Shown in pieces: positions 22,975 through 32,029 of a DNA stretch of 64,000 bases; position 1 is the stretch's first letter; the number at the start of each line of letters is the position of its first letter. This DNA comes from Oceanicola sp. D3. Lineage in GTDB: Bacteria; Pseudomonadota; Alphaproteobacteria; Rhodobacterales; Rhodobacteraceae. The DNA lies in the NCBI RefSeq assembly GCF_006351965.1, contig NZ_CP040932.1:1488001-1552000 (forward strand). Direction: 5' to 3'. A program made the translations under genes and the position numbers. The notes under the pieces are model-generated. The model was not told where the DNA came from and searched no databases. It saw only the letters and a list, made by a program, of their open reading frames with translations.

Positions 22975-24459
22975 GTGTCAGAATCCGACTATGACGCCAG
23001 CCATCTGGAAACGCTGGACCGTGACCTAGGCCGCATCTCCAACCTCGAGCTTGCCACGGGATACGTGGCGCGGCCGATGGTGGGCTATGGCATCGCCTTT
23101 GTCTTCGTGGTGCTTGCGGGCCTCGTGGCCGCGCTCATTTTCGGACAAACCACCAGCAGTTTCATCGTGATCATCGCCGCCGTCTTCGGGGCCTATATGG
23201 CGCTGAACATCGGTGCCAATGACGTGGCCAACAACATGGGCCCGGCGGTGGGGGCGAATGCGCTGACCATGGGCGGGGCGATTGCCATTGCCGCCGTGTT
23301 CGAGAGCGCGGGTGCGCTGATTGCGGGCGGCGATGTGGTGAGCACCATTGCCAAGGGGATCATCGCGCCCGATAGCATGGGCTCTGCCAACACCTTCGTT
23401 TGGGCGATGATGGCGGCGCTGCTCTCTTCCGCGCTTTGGGTGAACCTTGCCACATGGGTCGGCGCGCCGGTTTCGACCACCCACAGCGTTGTGGGCGGGG
23501 TGATGGGCGCGGGCATTGCCGCCGCGGGCTTTGCCGCCGTGAGCTGGGGCACCATGGGCGCGATTGCGGCGAGCTGGGTGATTTCGCCGGTGCTGGGCGG
23601 CATCATCGCTGCGGGCTTCCTGTGGTTCATCAAATCCAACATCATTTACGTCGATGACAAGATCGCCGCCGCGCGGCGCTGGGTGCCGGTGCTGGTGGGC
23701 ATCATGGGCGGGGCCTTTGCCAGCTATATCGCGCTGAAGGGCATCAAGAAGCTGGTGAAGATCGACATGCTGACCGCACTGGGCGCGGGCGTTGCCGTGG
23801 CGGTGCTGATCTGGCTGGTGATGATCCCGGTGATCCGCCGCCAATCCGAAGGGCTGGAAAACCGCAACCGCTCGCTGAAGGTGCTCTTTGGCATTCCGCT
23901 CATCGTCTCTGCGGCGCTGCTCAGCTTTGCCCACGGGGCCAATGACGTGGCCAATGCGGTTGGCCCGCTGGCGGCGATTGTGCAGGCGCTGGGCACCGGG
24001 GATTTCACCCATGCGGTGGCCATTCCCTATTGGGTGATGGTGATCGGCGCGCTGGGCATCAGCTTTGGCCTCTTCCTCTTTGGCCCCAAGCTGATCCGGA
24101 TGGTGGGCAGCCAGATCACCAAGCTGAACCCGATGCGGGCCTATTGCGTGGCGCTCTCGGCGGCCATCACGGTGATCGTGGCCAGCTGGCTGGGGCTGCC
24201 GGTGTCGTCGACCCATATCGCGGTGGGCGGGGTCTTTGGCGTGGGGTTCTTCCGCGAGTGGGATTATGAGCGGCGGCTGAGGCGGGCGCGCGGCTCGCTG
24301 CCCGACCGCCCGCTGCATGGCGCAGAAGAGCGCCGCCGCCGCAAGCTGGTGCGGCGCTCGCATTTCATGACGATCATAGCCGCGTGGATCATCACCGTCC
24401 CGGCCGCCGCCGTGCTTTCGGCGCTGCTGTTCTGGGGCATGGTGACGGTTGCTGGATAA
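22975..24459 (+). CDS. pit: Inorganic phosphate transporter, Pit family
   Basis: This low-affinity proton-coupled phosphate permease is 494 residues long with about ten helices in two repeated halves. The paired Pit signatures are clear: ALNIGANDVANNMGPAVGA early and LLSFAHGANDVANAVGPLAA in the second half, plus GAPVSTTHSVVGGVMG and GLPVSSTHIAVGGVFG. The GTG start at 22975 is supported by GGGGAGAGAGG 7 nt upstream. A cytoplasmic loop of about 50 residues separates the last helices (RLRRARGSLPDRPLHGAEER). No phoU-like partner precedes it. It ends 10 nt before the YtoQ gene, so they are probably co-transcribed. Confidence 0.95.
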   Translation: MSESDYDASHLETLDRDLGRISNLELATGYVARPMVGYGIAFVFVVLAGLVAALIFGQTTSSFIVIIAAVFGAYMALNIGANDVANNMGPAVGANALTMGGAIAIAAVFESAGALIAGGDVVSTIAKGIIAPDSMGSANTFVWAMMAALLSSALWVNLATWVGAPVSTTHSVVGGVMGAGIAAAGFAAVSWGTMGAIAASWVISPVLGGIIAAGFLWFIKSNIIYVDDKIAAARRWVPVLVGIMGGAFASYIALKGIKKLVKIDMLTALGAGVAVAVLIWLVMIPVIRRQSEGLENRNRSLKVLFGIPLIVSAALLSFAHGANDVANAVGPLAAIVQALGTGDFTHAVAIPYWVMVIGALGISFGLFLFGPKLIRMVGSQITKLNPMRAYCVALSAAITVIVASWLGLPVSSTHIAVGGVFGVGFFREWDYERRLRRARGSLPDRPLHGAEERRRRKLVRRSHFMTIIAAWIITVPAAAVLSALLFWGMVTVAG

Positions 24460-24469
24460 GGAGAAAGAG

Positions 24470-24919
24470 ATGACGTTGCAGGTTTACCTTTCGGGCGAAA
24501 TCCACACCGGGTGGCGTGAAGAGATCATCGAGGGCTGCAAGGGGCTTGATGTGGCCTTCAGCGCCCCGGTCACCGACCACGCGGCGAGTGACGATTGCGG
24601 CGTGGCGATCCTCGGGGCGGAGGACAGTAAGTTTTGGCATGACCACAAGGGCGCCAAGCTGAACGCCATCCGCACGCGGCGCGGCATTGAGCAGGCCGAT
24701 GTGGTGGTGGTGCGCTTTGGCGAGAAATACAAGCAGTGGAACGCGGCCTTTGACGCAGGCATGGCCGCCGCGCTGGGCAAGTCGCTTATCGTGATGCATG
24801 GCGCGGAGCATCAGCATGCCTTGAAAGAGGTGGATGCGGCAGCACTGGCGGTGGCGGAAACCTCGGAGCAGGTGGCGCAGATGTTGCGCTACGTGCTGGA
24901 AGGCGTGTTGCCGGGGTAG
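24470..24919 (+). CDS. YtoQ family protein
   Basis: This 149-residue protein matches the YtoQ family: LQVYLSGEIHTGWREEIIEG, then GAEDSKFWHDHKGAKLNAIR, then TRRGIEQADVVVVRFGEKYK and QWNAAFDAGMAAALGKSLIV. It looks like a nucleoside 2-deoxyribosyltransferase-related fold, with an Asp in EQADVVVVRFGE and a Glu/Asp region in NAAFDAG, but the activity of the family is not established. ATG 24470 follows AAGGAGAAAGAG. It lies 10 nt downstream of pit. Confidence 0.88.
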   Translation: MTLQVYLSGEIHTGWREEIIEGCKGLDVAFSAPVTDHAASDDCGVAILGAEDSKFWHDHKGAKLNAIRTRRGIEQADVVVVRFGEKYKQWNAAFDAGMAAALGKSLIVMHGAEHQHALKEVDAAALAVAETSEQVAQMLRYVLEGVLPG

Positions 24920-24954
24920 GGCGGGCATACGAGAGCGCGTTTCTCGGCCCAATG

Positions 24955-25779
24955 CTAGACGGACGGGGTGTCTGACGAAAAGTGGGCTAGCAAGTCAGGC
25001 CTTTCAGGTAACACTCGTGCCATTGCTCCGATCGCACTCCGGGCTATACCCAGCGTTTCTATTGCTTCCTCATTGGTGAGCAAGACCTCAGGATGCATTA
25101 TTGGGTTTCTGTGGAGACGAGAAATTTGGGAAAGGGTTTCCCAAATTTTCTCTTCGCCGAGATTTTCCTCTTTTAAGGCGCGTGCGAAGTTTCCGATTGT
25201 TGCTGGCTTGGGTCGCTTCTTTTTGTCAGAAACGCAGTCCCAATATGCCCTGAGCGTTGACTCCAAGACACGGAACACATGGAACCCGCAAGCAGTTGGA
25301 AGGTCGAACGCTAAAGCCTTCCCAGCCTCTTGCATATCGTCCCAAACGTCCGGGACTTTCACGATGATCGACGTGGGGAAAAGTTGATGGCCAGCAGAAC
25401 ATAGAGTGTCCGTGTCATATCCTTCCTTGCGTTCAAGTAAGAATACGGGCGCGACGCCAAGCTCCGAACTAAGGATACTAAGGAGTGTCGATGCACTTCC
25501 TCGGAGGGACATGACGTCCGCCCGCTCCATTTCTTGATTGAGGTCTCTGACGTACTTTTCGTTGATATCGTCGAGTTTGGCCTTGAACTTGTTTGCTTCA
25601 CCAACGGAGACCTTTAGGTAACTCGCATAGACGCTACCTTGGTACAAGTCATCAAGTTTCAGCCGGGCATTAATCACAGCCATTACAACGTCGAGCGTGC
25701 TGCTACTTTCCGGCATCGTTTTCAGATCTCGAATTGCAGACACACAATCTGTGACCCATTGCATTGTAATTCTGGGCAT
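24955..25779 (-). CDS. HEPN-like protein with an RNxxxH motif, unknown function
   Basis: I recognise no named family for this 274-residue protein. Near the C-terminus (about residues 218-230) it has ISRLHRNPIMHPE, in which R-N-P-I-M-H fits the RNx3H motif of HEPN-domain ribonucleases. The preceding ACGFHVFRVLESTLRAYWDC helix and the following NEEAIETLGIARSAIGAM helix fit a HEPN helical bundle. The N-terminal part is helical and charged. ATG 25779 has GGAG 9 nt upstream; ATG 25812 would add 11 residues. The gene is visibly richer in A and T (near 50% GC by eye) than its neighbours, and a terminator and palindromic repeats lie to its right, suggesting transfer. HEPN proteins often act in toxin-antitoxin or antiphage systems. 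No partner is adjacent. Confidence 0.65.
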   Translation of the reverse strand: MPRITMQWVTDCVSAIRDLKTMPESSSTLDVVMAVINARLKLDDLYQGSVYASYLKVSVGEANKFKAKLDDINEKYVRDLNQEMERADVMSLRGSASTLLSILSSELGVAPVFLLERKEGYDTDTLCSAGHQLFPTSIIVKVPDVWDDMQEAGKALAFDLPTACGFHVFRVLESTLRAYWDCVSDKKKRPKPATIGNFARALKEENLGEEKIWETLSQISRLHRNPIMHPEVLLTNEEAIETLGIARSAIGAMARVLPERPDLLAHFSSDTPSV

Positions 25780-25923
25780 TGAGCCAAGCTCCGGTTTTTT
25801 CGATGTAGGCATCGTACTGTCGGGGCAAAGCCAAAGGAAGGCCAGGTTTCATGCCCGGCCTTCTGCGTTCTTTGAGCGGTACGTAGTGAAAGCGCACCCT
25901 ATTTGGGTAGCCACTGCTGAATA

Positions 25924-25946
25924 GTGTGCAGAATGCCCACCCTACG
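25924..25946. repeat. Short palindromic dispersed repeat, degenerate copy 2
   Basis: GTGTGCAGAATGCCCACCCT followed by ACG matches the right half of the repeat at 19281 and is diverged on the left. It lies 43 bp before the better copy at 25989-26013, with a terminator hairpin between them. Confidence 0.5.
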
Positions 25947-25954
25947 GAGGTGGG

Positions 25955-25980
25955 AAGGCCGGGCGCAGGGCCCGGCCTTT
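25955..25980. terminator. Probable bidirectional terminator after acs
   Basis: AAGGCCGGGC (25955-25964) and GCCCGGCCTT (25970-25979) form a 10-bp stem around GCAGG. The stem begins with AA and ends with TTT, so it can act on either strand. It lies 30 nt beyond the acs stop and should end the liv-acs transcript. A weaker related hairpin (GAAGGCC/GGCCTTC) is at 25837-25863. Confidence 0.65.
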
Positions 25981-25988
25981 GGTGTTTG

Positions 25989-26013
25989 GTGGTGGGCAGA
26001 TTGCCCAGCCTAC
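25989..26013. repeat. Short palindromic dispersed repeat, copy 3
   Basis: This copy is identical to the repeat at 19281-19305 at 24 of 25 positions (C to G in the right arm). It covers the acs stop codon, complement of 26010-26012, so its right end is part of the coding sequence. Confidence 0.75.
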
Positions 26014-27956
26014 TTGGCGCGGTTCTCGATGAGGTCGTCGACCACCGAAGGATCGGCCAGTGTGGAGGTGTCTCCGAGGGTGCCAAAGTCGTTCTCGGCG
26101 ATCTTGCGCAGGATGCGGCGCATGATCTTGCCGGAGCGGGTTTTGGGCAGGCCGGGGGCCCATTGGATCACATCGGGAGAGGCGATGGGGCCGATCTCGG
26201 TGCGGACCCAGGTGCGCAGCTCCTTTTTCAGGTCGTCCGATGGCTCTTCGCCGTTCATCAGGGTGACGTAGCAGTAGATGCCCTGACCCTTGATCTCATG
26301 CGGGTAGCCGACCACGGCGGCCTCGGCGACCTTGGCGTGGGCCACCAATGCGCTTTCGACCTCGGCGGTGCCCATCCGGTGACCGGAGACGTTGATGACG
26401 TCATCGACGCGGCCGGTGATCCAGTAGTCGCCATCCTCGTCGCGGCGGCAGCCGTCGCCGGAGAAGTAGTAGCCCTTGTAGTCGGAGAAATAGGTTTTCT
26501 CGAAGCGGTCATGGTCGCCCCAGACGGTGCGCATTTGGCCGGGCCAGCTATCCTTGATCGCCAGCACGCCTTCGGTGGGGCTTTCGTGGATCTCTTCGCC
26601 GGTGGTCGGCTCCAGCACGACGGGTTGCACCCCGAAGAAGGGTTTCATCGCCGCACCCGGCTTTGTGGCGTGGGCGCCGGGCAGGGGGGTCATCATGTGG
26701 CCGCCGGTTTCGGTTTGCCACCATGTGTCGACGATCGGGGTTTTGCCGCCGCCGACCACGTTGTGATACCAGTTCCAGGCCTCGGGGTTGATCGGCTCGC
26801 CGACGGTGCCGAGCACCTTGAGCGAGGAGAGGTCGGCGCCCTTCACGTAGTCGTCGCCCTGGCCCATCAGCGCGCGTAGGGCGGTGGGGGCGGTGTAGAA
26901 CTGGGCAACCTTGTGCTTTTCGACCACCTGCCAGAAGCGGGAGGCGTTGGGGTAGGTCGGCACGCCTTCAAACATCAGCGTGGTCGCACCGTTGGCCAGC
27001 GGGCCGTAGACGATATAGGTGTGGCCGGTGACCCAGCCGACATCGGCGGTGCACCAATACACATCGCCCTCGTGGTAGTCGAAGCTGACCTCGTGGGTCA
27101 GGGCAGCGTAGGTGAGGTAGCCGCCGGTGGTGTGGACCACGCCCTTGGGTTTGCCGGTGCTCCCCGAGGTGTAGAGGATGAAGAGCGGATCTTCGGCGTT
27201 CATCGGGCGGGGCGGGCACTCGGGCGCGGCGGTTTCCATCAGCGCCTTCACGTCCACGTCGCGATCTTCGATCCATGTGGTCTGGTCGCCGGTGTGCTTG
27301 ACGACAAGGCAGCGCACCTTGTCGGAGCAGTGCAGCAGGGCCGCATCGGTGTTGCTCTTCAGCGCGGTCACCCGGCCACCGCGGGGGGCGGTGTCGGCGG
27401 TGATAACGCATTTGGCGCCGCTGTCGTTGATCCGGTTGGCCAGCGCGTCGGGCGAGAAGCCGGCGAAGACGATGGAGTGGATCGCGCCGATGCGGGCACA
27501 GGCCAGCATGGCATAGGCGGCCTCGGGGATCATCGGCAGGTAGATCACAACCCGGTCGCCGCGCATGACGCCTTGCGAGAGCAGCACGTTGGCCATGCGG
27601 CAGACCTTTTCGTGCAGCTCGCGGTAGGTGATGTGCTGCGCGGGCGTCTCGGGGTCGTCGGGCTCGAAGATGATCGCCGTCTGGTCGGCGCGCTTTTCAA
27701 GGTGGCGGTCGATGCAGTTGGCGGCGACGTTGAGCACGCCGTCCTCATACCACTTGATCGACACGTCATCGGACTTGAAGGAGGTGTTCTTGATGGTTTC
27801 GGGGAAGGTGAACCAGTCGAGGCGCTTGGCCTGATCGCGCCAGAAGCCCTCCGGGTCATTCACCGATGCGGCGTACATCTCTTCGTACTTGGCGGCATCG
27901 ACATTGGCATTGGCCGCAAACTCGGCGCTGGGCGGATAGGTTTTGGCTTCGGTCAT
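26010..27956 (-). CDS. acs: Acetyl-CoA synthetase
   Basis: Acs activates acetate to acetyl-CoA through acetyl-AMP. The 648-residue protein has [20 protein letters not shown] at the N-terminus, the P-loop-like [60 protein letters not shown] and [20 protein letters not shown], and the acetylatable lysine in [16 protein letters not shown] use ATG 27956 since GAGGAGG is 5 nt upstream, too close to ATG 27959; the long upstream frame to 28130 is not Acs-like. It lies 109 nt after the Liv-type ATPase gene on the same strand and probably ends that operon. Confidence 0.97.
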   Translation of the reverse strand: MTEAKTYPPSAEFAANANVDAAKYEEMYAASVNDPEGFWRDQAKRLDWFTFPETIKNTSFKSDDVSIKWYEDGVLNVAANCIDRHLEKRADQTAIIFEPDDPETPAQHITYRELHEKVCRMANVLLSQGVMRGDRVVIYLPMIPEAAYAMLACARIGAIHSIVFAGFSPDALANRINDSGAKCVITADTAPRGGRVTALKSNTDAALLHCSDKVRCLVVKHTGDQTTWIEDRDVDVKALMETAAPECPPRPMNAEDPLFILYTSGSTGKPKGVVHTTGGYLTYAALTHEVSFDYHEGDVYWCTADVGWVTGHTYIVYGPLANGATTLMFEGVPTYPNASRFWQVVEKHKVAQFYTAPTALRALMGQGDDYVKGADLSSLKVLGTVGEPINPEAWNWYHNVVGGGKTPIVDTWWQTETGGHMMTPLPGAHATKPGAAMKPFFGVQPVVLEPTTGEEIHESPTEGVLAIKDSWPGQMRTVWGDHDRFEKTYFSDYKGYYFSGDGCRRDEDGDYWITGRVDDVINVSGHRMGTAEVESALVAHAKVAEAAVVGYPHEIKGQGIYCYVTLMNGEEPSDDLKKELRTWVRTEIGPIASPDVIQWAPGLPKTRSGKIMRRILRKIAENDFGTLGDTSTLADPSVVDDLIENRAK

Positions 27957-28065
27957 CATGTCCTCCTCTGGACCGGGGCATCTGCTGCGCCGCGCGGTCC
28001 GGTCTTCCTCTGTGCAAAGTGGTAGGGGCGGCCCCGGAGAAGGGCCAGCCCCCGAAAGGTCGCAC

Positions 28066-28821
28066 TCAGATGGCGAGATACTCGGCGCGCAGGCTCTCGT
28101 TCTCAAGCACTTCTGCGGCGGTGCCGTCAAATACGATTTTGCCGGTGTCGAGGATCACCGCCCTATCGGCCAGTTCAAGCGCGCGCACCGCGTTTTGCTC
28201 GACGATGATCGTGGTGATGCCCTGCTCCTTGATGATGCGCAGGGTCTTTTCGATCTCGTCGACGATCACCGGGGCGAGGCCCTCGTAGGGTTCGTCGAGC
28301 AGGAGCACCTTGATGTCACGCGAGAGGGCGCGGGCGATGGCGAGCATTTGCTGTTCGCCGCCCGAAAGGGTCACGCCCTCTTGGTTTTTGCGCTCGCCGA
28401 GGCGCGGGAACAACTCGTAGAGACGCGAGAGCGACCAGCCGATGGGCGGGGCGATCTGTGCCAGCTTGATGTTCTCTTCCACGGTCAGGCCGGGGATGAT
28501 GCGGCGATCTTCGGGCACGAGGCCCATGCCGAGTTGGCTGGCCTCATGGGCGCGCTTCAGGTGAAGCGGCTCATGGTCGAGCCAGATTTCGCCGTGGGTC
28601 ACCTGCGGATCATCCAACCGGGCGATGGCGCGCAGCGTGGAGGTTTTGCCCGCGCCGTTGCGACCCAGCAGCGCAAGGATCTCGCCTTCGTGGACGTTGA
28701 AGGAGATGCCCTGCACGATGTAGCTCTCGCCATAATAGGCCTCCAGATCCCAGACCGAAAAGAAGGCCGGGGCGGTGGCGGCGTGGTTGGCGTTTTTGGA
28801 AAAGTCGGGTTTGACGTTCAT
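28066..28821 (-). CDS. Liv-type ABC transporter ATP-binding protein (LivF class)
   Basis: This 251-residue ATPase is of the LivF class. It has Walker [21 protein letters not shown], signature [18 protein letters not shown], Walker [21 protein letters not shown], and the family hallmark [20 protein letters not shown]. The N-terminus (about 20 residues, [20 protein letters not shown]) extends past the usual start. It follows the LivG-type gene by 17 nt. The system is of the branched-chain amino acid/amide/urea type, so the ligand is open. Confidence 0.92.
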   Translation of the reverse strand: MNVKPDFSKNANHAATAPAFFSVWDLEAYYGESYIVQGISFNVHEGEILALLGRNGAGKTSTLRAIARLDDPQVTHGEIWLDHEPLHLKRAHEASQLGMGLVPEDRRIIPGLTVEENIKLAQIAPPIGWSLSRLYELFPRLGERKNQEGVTLSGGEQQMLAIARALSRDIKVLLLDEPYEGLAPVIVDEIEKTLRIIKEQGITTIIVEQNAVRALELADRAVILDTGKIVFDGTAAEVLENESLRAEYLAI

Positions 28822-28838
28822 GTCTTTCTCCTCCGGCC

Positions 28839-29594
28839 TCAGCCGTGGCCTCCGAGATAGGCTTCCTGCACCTTGGGGTGGCCCTTGATGTTTTCGGGCG
28901 TGTCCTCGACCAGCGGGGTGCCCTGCGCCAGCACGGTGATGCGCTCGGCCAGCGAGAAGACCACGTGCATGTCATGCTCGATGATGGCGATGGTGATGTC
29001 GCGCTTTTCCTTGATCTCGCGCAGCAGGTCGATGGTGTTGTTGGTGTCGGCCCGCGCCATGCCCGCTGTTGGCTCGTCGAGCAGCAGCATCTTGGGCTCC
29101 TGCGCCAGACACATCGCCATTTCGAGCCGCCGCTTGTCGCCCCGCGAGAGCGAGGCGGCATGGACATCGGCCTTGTCGGCCATGTTCACGTCTTCAAGCA
29201 TTGTCATGGCCATGTCGCGCATGTCGCGCTGGCTCAGCACCGATCCGATGGCATTGAGCCTGAAGGTGCCGTCACGCTTGGCGAAGCAGGGGATCATGGT
29301 GTTTTCGAACACCGTCAGATCGCCAAAGATCTCGGGGGTCTGAAACACCCGGGAAATGCCCATCTGGTTGATTTCATGCGGGGAGCGGCCCAGCACCGAC
29401 TTGCCGTCGAAGCTGACCGAGCCGCTATCGGGGATCAGCTTGCCGACGAGGCAGTTGAGCAGGGTCGATTTGCCCGCGCCGTTGGGGCCGATGATGGCGT
29501 GGACGGTGTTTTCTTCCACGCTCAGGTTCACATCGCCCAGCGCCTGGAGACCGCCGAAGCGCTTGTTGACGCCTTTGACTTCGAGAATTCCCAT
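28839..29594 (-). CDS. Liv-type ABC transporter ATP-binding protein (LivG class)
   Basis: This 251-residue ATPase has MGILEVKGVNKRFGGLQALG, Walker A IIGPNGAGKSTLLNCLVGKL, the LivG-like GISRVFQTPEIFGDLTVFEN, signature LSRGDKRRLEMAMCLAQEPK (an unusual SRGDKR where LSGGQ is standard, as in many LivG relatives), Walker B MLLLDEPTAGMARADTNNTI and switch His in IIEHDMHVVFSLAERI. It starts 12 nt after the LivM-type permease stop. Confidence 0.92.
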   Translation of the reverse strand: MGILEVKGVNKRFGGLQALGDVNLSVEENTVHAIIGPNGAGKSTLLNCLVGKLIPDSGSVSFDGKSVLGRSPHEINQMGISRVFQTPEIFGDLTVFENTMIPCFAKRDGTFRLNAIGSVLSQRDMRDMAMTMLEDVNMADKADVHAASLSRGDKRRLEMAMCLAQEPKMLLLDEPTAGMARADTNNTIDLLREIKEKRDITIAIIEHDMHVVFSLAERITVLAQGTPLVEDTPENIKGHPKVQEAYLGGHG

Positions 29595-29606
29595 GGGTCT
29601 CTCTCC

Positions 29607-30818
29607 TTATTCGCCGGGTTGCTGTTTTGCGGCTTCGGCCTCGGCACCCGAGGCCTTGGCCCCGCGGCGCCGGAACATCCGGCCAATCCGCTGCCCGCCC
29701 TCGACGAGGCCGCCGGGCAGGAAGATCACGACGAGCATGAAGAGGATGCCCAGCGTGAGGTGCCAGCCCTTGCCGACGAAGGGGTAGACGATGGAGACGA
29801 AGAAATCTTCCATCCCGTCCGGCATGAAGCCGAACCATGTGTGCAGGACGCTTTCGTTGATCTTCGAGAGGATGTTCTCGAAATACTTGATCATGCCGGC
29901 GCCCAGCACCGGCCCGATCAGCGTGCCAGCGCCGCCGAGGATGGTCATCAGCACCACCTCGCCCGAGGCGGTCCACTGCATCCGCTCGGCCCCGGCCAGT
30001 GGGTCCATCGCTGCCATCAGGCCACCGGCGAGGCCGGCATACATGCCGGAGATCACGAAGGCCGCCAGCGTGTAGGGCTTGGGGTTGAGGCCGGTGTAGT
30101 TCATCCGGGTCTGGTTGGACTTGATCGCCCGCAGCATCATGCCGAAGGGTGAGCGGAAGATGCGGATGGCGAGGTAGAAGGCCAGCAGCAGCATCACGGC
30201 GCAGAAGTAGTAGCCCGCCGAGAAGGTGAAGGTCCACGGGCCGACGGCCAGATCGTAGGCGGCGCGCATTTCCAGCCCGAAGAGGTTGGTCACCGGGATT
30301 GAGCCGTCAGCGGCCGCGGAGGAACCAAGGATGCGCGGATCGCTCAGGGTGAGCTGCAGGCCGGTTTCACCGTTGGTGATGGGCGTGAGCACCGAGTAGG
30401 CCAGCGCGAAAGACATCTGCGCGAAGGCCAGCGTGAGGATCGAGAAGTAGATCCCCGAGCGCCGCAGCGAGACGAAGCCGATCACGAGGGCGAAGAGGCC
30501 CGCAATGATGACCGACAGGATGATCGCCGGGATGATGTTCATCGACAGCAGCTTGAACATCCAGACCGCCGAGTAGCTGCCCACCCCGAGGAAGGCCGCG
30601 TGGCCGAAGGAGAGGTAGCCGGTGAGGCCGAAGAGGATGTTGAAGCCGATGGCGAAGATCCCGAAGATCACGAAACGCTGCATCAGGTCGGGGTAGCCCG
30701 CGTTGAACTGCGCCATCGCGCTGCCCGTCGGGAAGGGGTTGAGGATGAAGGGGGCCAGCATGGTGAGTGCGAGGACCACCAGCAGCAGGTTGGTATCTTT
30801 CTTGTTCAATCCGAGCAT
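29607..30818 (-). CDS. Liv-type ABC transporter permease (LivM class)
   Basis: This 403-residue permease is of the LivM class. It begins [20 protein letters not shown] and has the LivM signature [20 protein letters not shown], multiple helices, [20 protein letters not shown] in the cytoplasmic loop and [20 protein letters not shown]. The C-terminal tail is hydrophilic ([20 protein letters not shown]). It is 4 nt downstream of the LivH-type gene. Confidence 0.92.
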   Translation of the reverse strand: MLGLNKKDTNLLLVVLALTMLAPFILNPFPTGSAMAQFNAGYPDLMQRFVIFGIFAIGFNILFGLTGYLSFGHAAFLGVGSYSAVWMFKLLSMNIIPAIILSVIIAGLFALVIGFVSLRRSGIYFSILTLAFAQMSFALAYSVLTPITNGETGLQLTLSDPRILGSSAAADGSIPVTNLFGLEMRAAYDLAVGPWTFTFSAGYYFCAVMLLLAFYLAIRIFRSPFGMMLRAIKSNQTRMNYTGLNPKPYTLAAFVISGMYAGLAGGLMAAMDPLAGAERMQWTASGEVVLMTILGGAGTLIGPVLGAGMIKYFENILSKINESVLHTWFGFMPDGMEDFFVSIVYPFVGKGWHLTLGILFMLVVIFLPGGLVEGGQRIGRMFRRRGAKASGAEAEAAKQQPGE

Positions 30819-30822
30819 GTTC

Positions 30823-31833
30823 TTAGTCCTCCATCACGCCTTTGCGCCCCATTAGACCGCGCGGACGCGTCAGCAGGACGATGATGGCAACGAGGTAGAT
30901 GATGATCTGGTTGATCCCGGGCAGGGTGGTGGTGGCCCAGGTGGTGGAGGCGAAGCTTTCGAGGATGCCGAGCAGGAAGCCGGCGAGAACGGCGCCGGGC
31001 AGGCTGCCCATTCCTCCGACAACGACCACGACGAAGCTGAGCACAAGGAAATCCATACCCATATGATAATTGGGCGCGTTGATCGGCCCGTACATCACCC
31101 CCGCGAGGCCCGCCACGGAGGCGGCGAGGCCGAACATGAAGGTAAAGCGCTTGTCGATGTCGATGCCCAGCAGCCCCACGGTTTCGCGGTCGGCCATGCC
31201 GGCGCGGACCACCATGCCGAAGGTGGTGAACTGGAGAAAGGCGAAGACGCCGGTGATGATCAGCGCAGCAAAGCAGAAGTAGACGATCCGCCAGACCGGG
31301 TAGACCACGCCGGGCAGCACCTGAGCGACGCCGGATAGGGCATCTGGCGCGGGGGTCTGGATCGGGTTGGCGCCGTAGTAATACTTGACGATCTCCTGAA
31401 GCACGATGGCGAGGCCGAAGGTCACAAGGATCTGGTCGGCGTGGGGGCGCTTGTAGAAGTGCTTGATCAGCCCGCGCTCCATCACGTAGCCCACGAAGAG
31501 CATGACCGGGATCGTCAGCAGGATCGCCAGCGGCACCGACCAGTCTATGATCGCGCCGCCGGTGGCTTCGCCGAACCAGTCATTGACGTAAGGAATGTCG
31601 GCCATTCTCTGGTTGCCCAGAAAGTCGACTTCGCCCGGCACCTCGACCTCATGGCTGAGCGAGAGCAGGCGCTGCAACGTGACGGCGCAGAAGGCCCCGA
31701 TCATGAAGAGGGCACCATGCGCGAAGTTGACCACGCCGAGCGTGCCGAAGATGAGCGTCAGACCGAGGGCGATCAGCGCATAGGCGCTGCCCTTGTCGAG
31801 CCCGTTCAGGATTTGAAGTAGGATTGCGTCCAT
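30823..31833 (-). CDS. Liv-type ABC transporter permease (LivH class)
   Basis: This 336-residue permease has the LivH pattern [40 protein letters not shown], and the C-terminal [21 protein letters not shown] longer than usual loop ([20 protein letters not shown]) separates helices 2 and 3. I use ATG 31833 with AAGGTGGGG upstream rather than GTG 31842, which lies inside that site. It follows the binding protein gene by 196 nt, a gap with GC-rich hairpins. Confidence 0.92.
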   Translation of the reverse strand: MDAILLQILNGLDKGSAYALIALGLTLIFGTLGVVNFAHGALFMIGAFCAVTLQRLLSLSHEVEVPGEVDFLGNQRMADIPYVNDWFGEATGGAIIDWSVPLAILLTIPVMLFVGYVMERGLIKHFYKRPHADQILVTFGLAIVLQEIVKYYYGANPIQTPAPDALSGVAQVLPGVVYPVWRIVYFCFAALIITGVFAFLQFTTFGMVVRAGMADRETVGLLGIDIDKRFTFMFGLAASVAGLAGVMYGPINAPNYHMGMDFLVLSFVVVVVGGMGSLPGAVLAGFLLGILESFASTTWATTTLPGINQIIIYLVAIIVLLTRPRGLMGRKGVMED

Positions 31834-31991
31834 CGTCCCCACCTTGAGAGCGGCTTGTGTTTTAATGCGACCGTTCGCGCGGTGGCGTTGCCCCGCGCGT
31901 TTGGCCTCGACTGGTCCCTGTTTGGGAGGTCTCTAAGTTTCTAGGTCTTGCCGGGCTGTGCCCCGGGCCCCGTGGAGCGGGGGAGGTGGGA

Positions 31992-32008
31992 GGCGGCGCG
32001 TGGCCGCC
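31992..32008 (-). promoter_or_regulatory. GC-rich hairpin between binding protein and permease genes
   Basis: GGCGGC (31992-31997) pairs with GCCGCC (32003-32008) around a 5-nt loop, flanked by further G and C runs in a 196-nt gap with no ORF. In binding-protein operons such hairpins often stabilise the upstream message or reduce read-through, giving more binding protein than permease. Confidence 0.4.
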
Positions 32009-32029
32009 CCCCGGTGGTGCGTGGCGCGA

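Noticed and set aside
24955-25812. Toxin-antitoxin pair with the HEPN-like gene
   Set aside because: No small antitoxin or nucleotidyltransferase frame of credible composition adjoins it. Only the single gene is supported.
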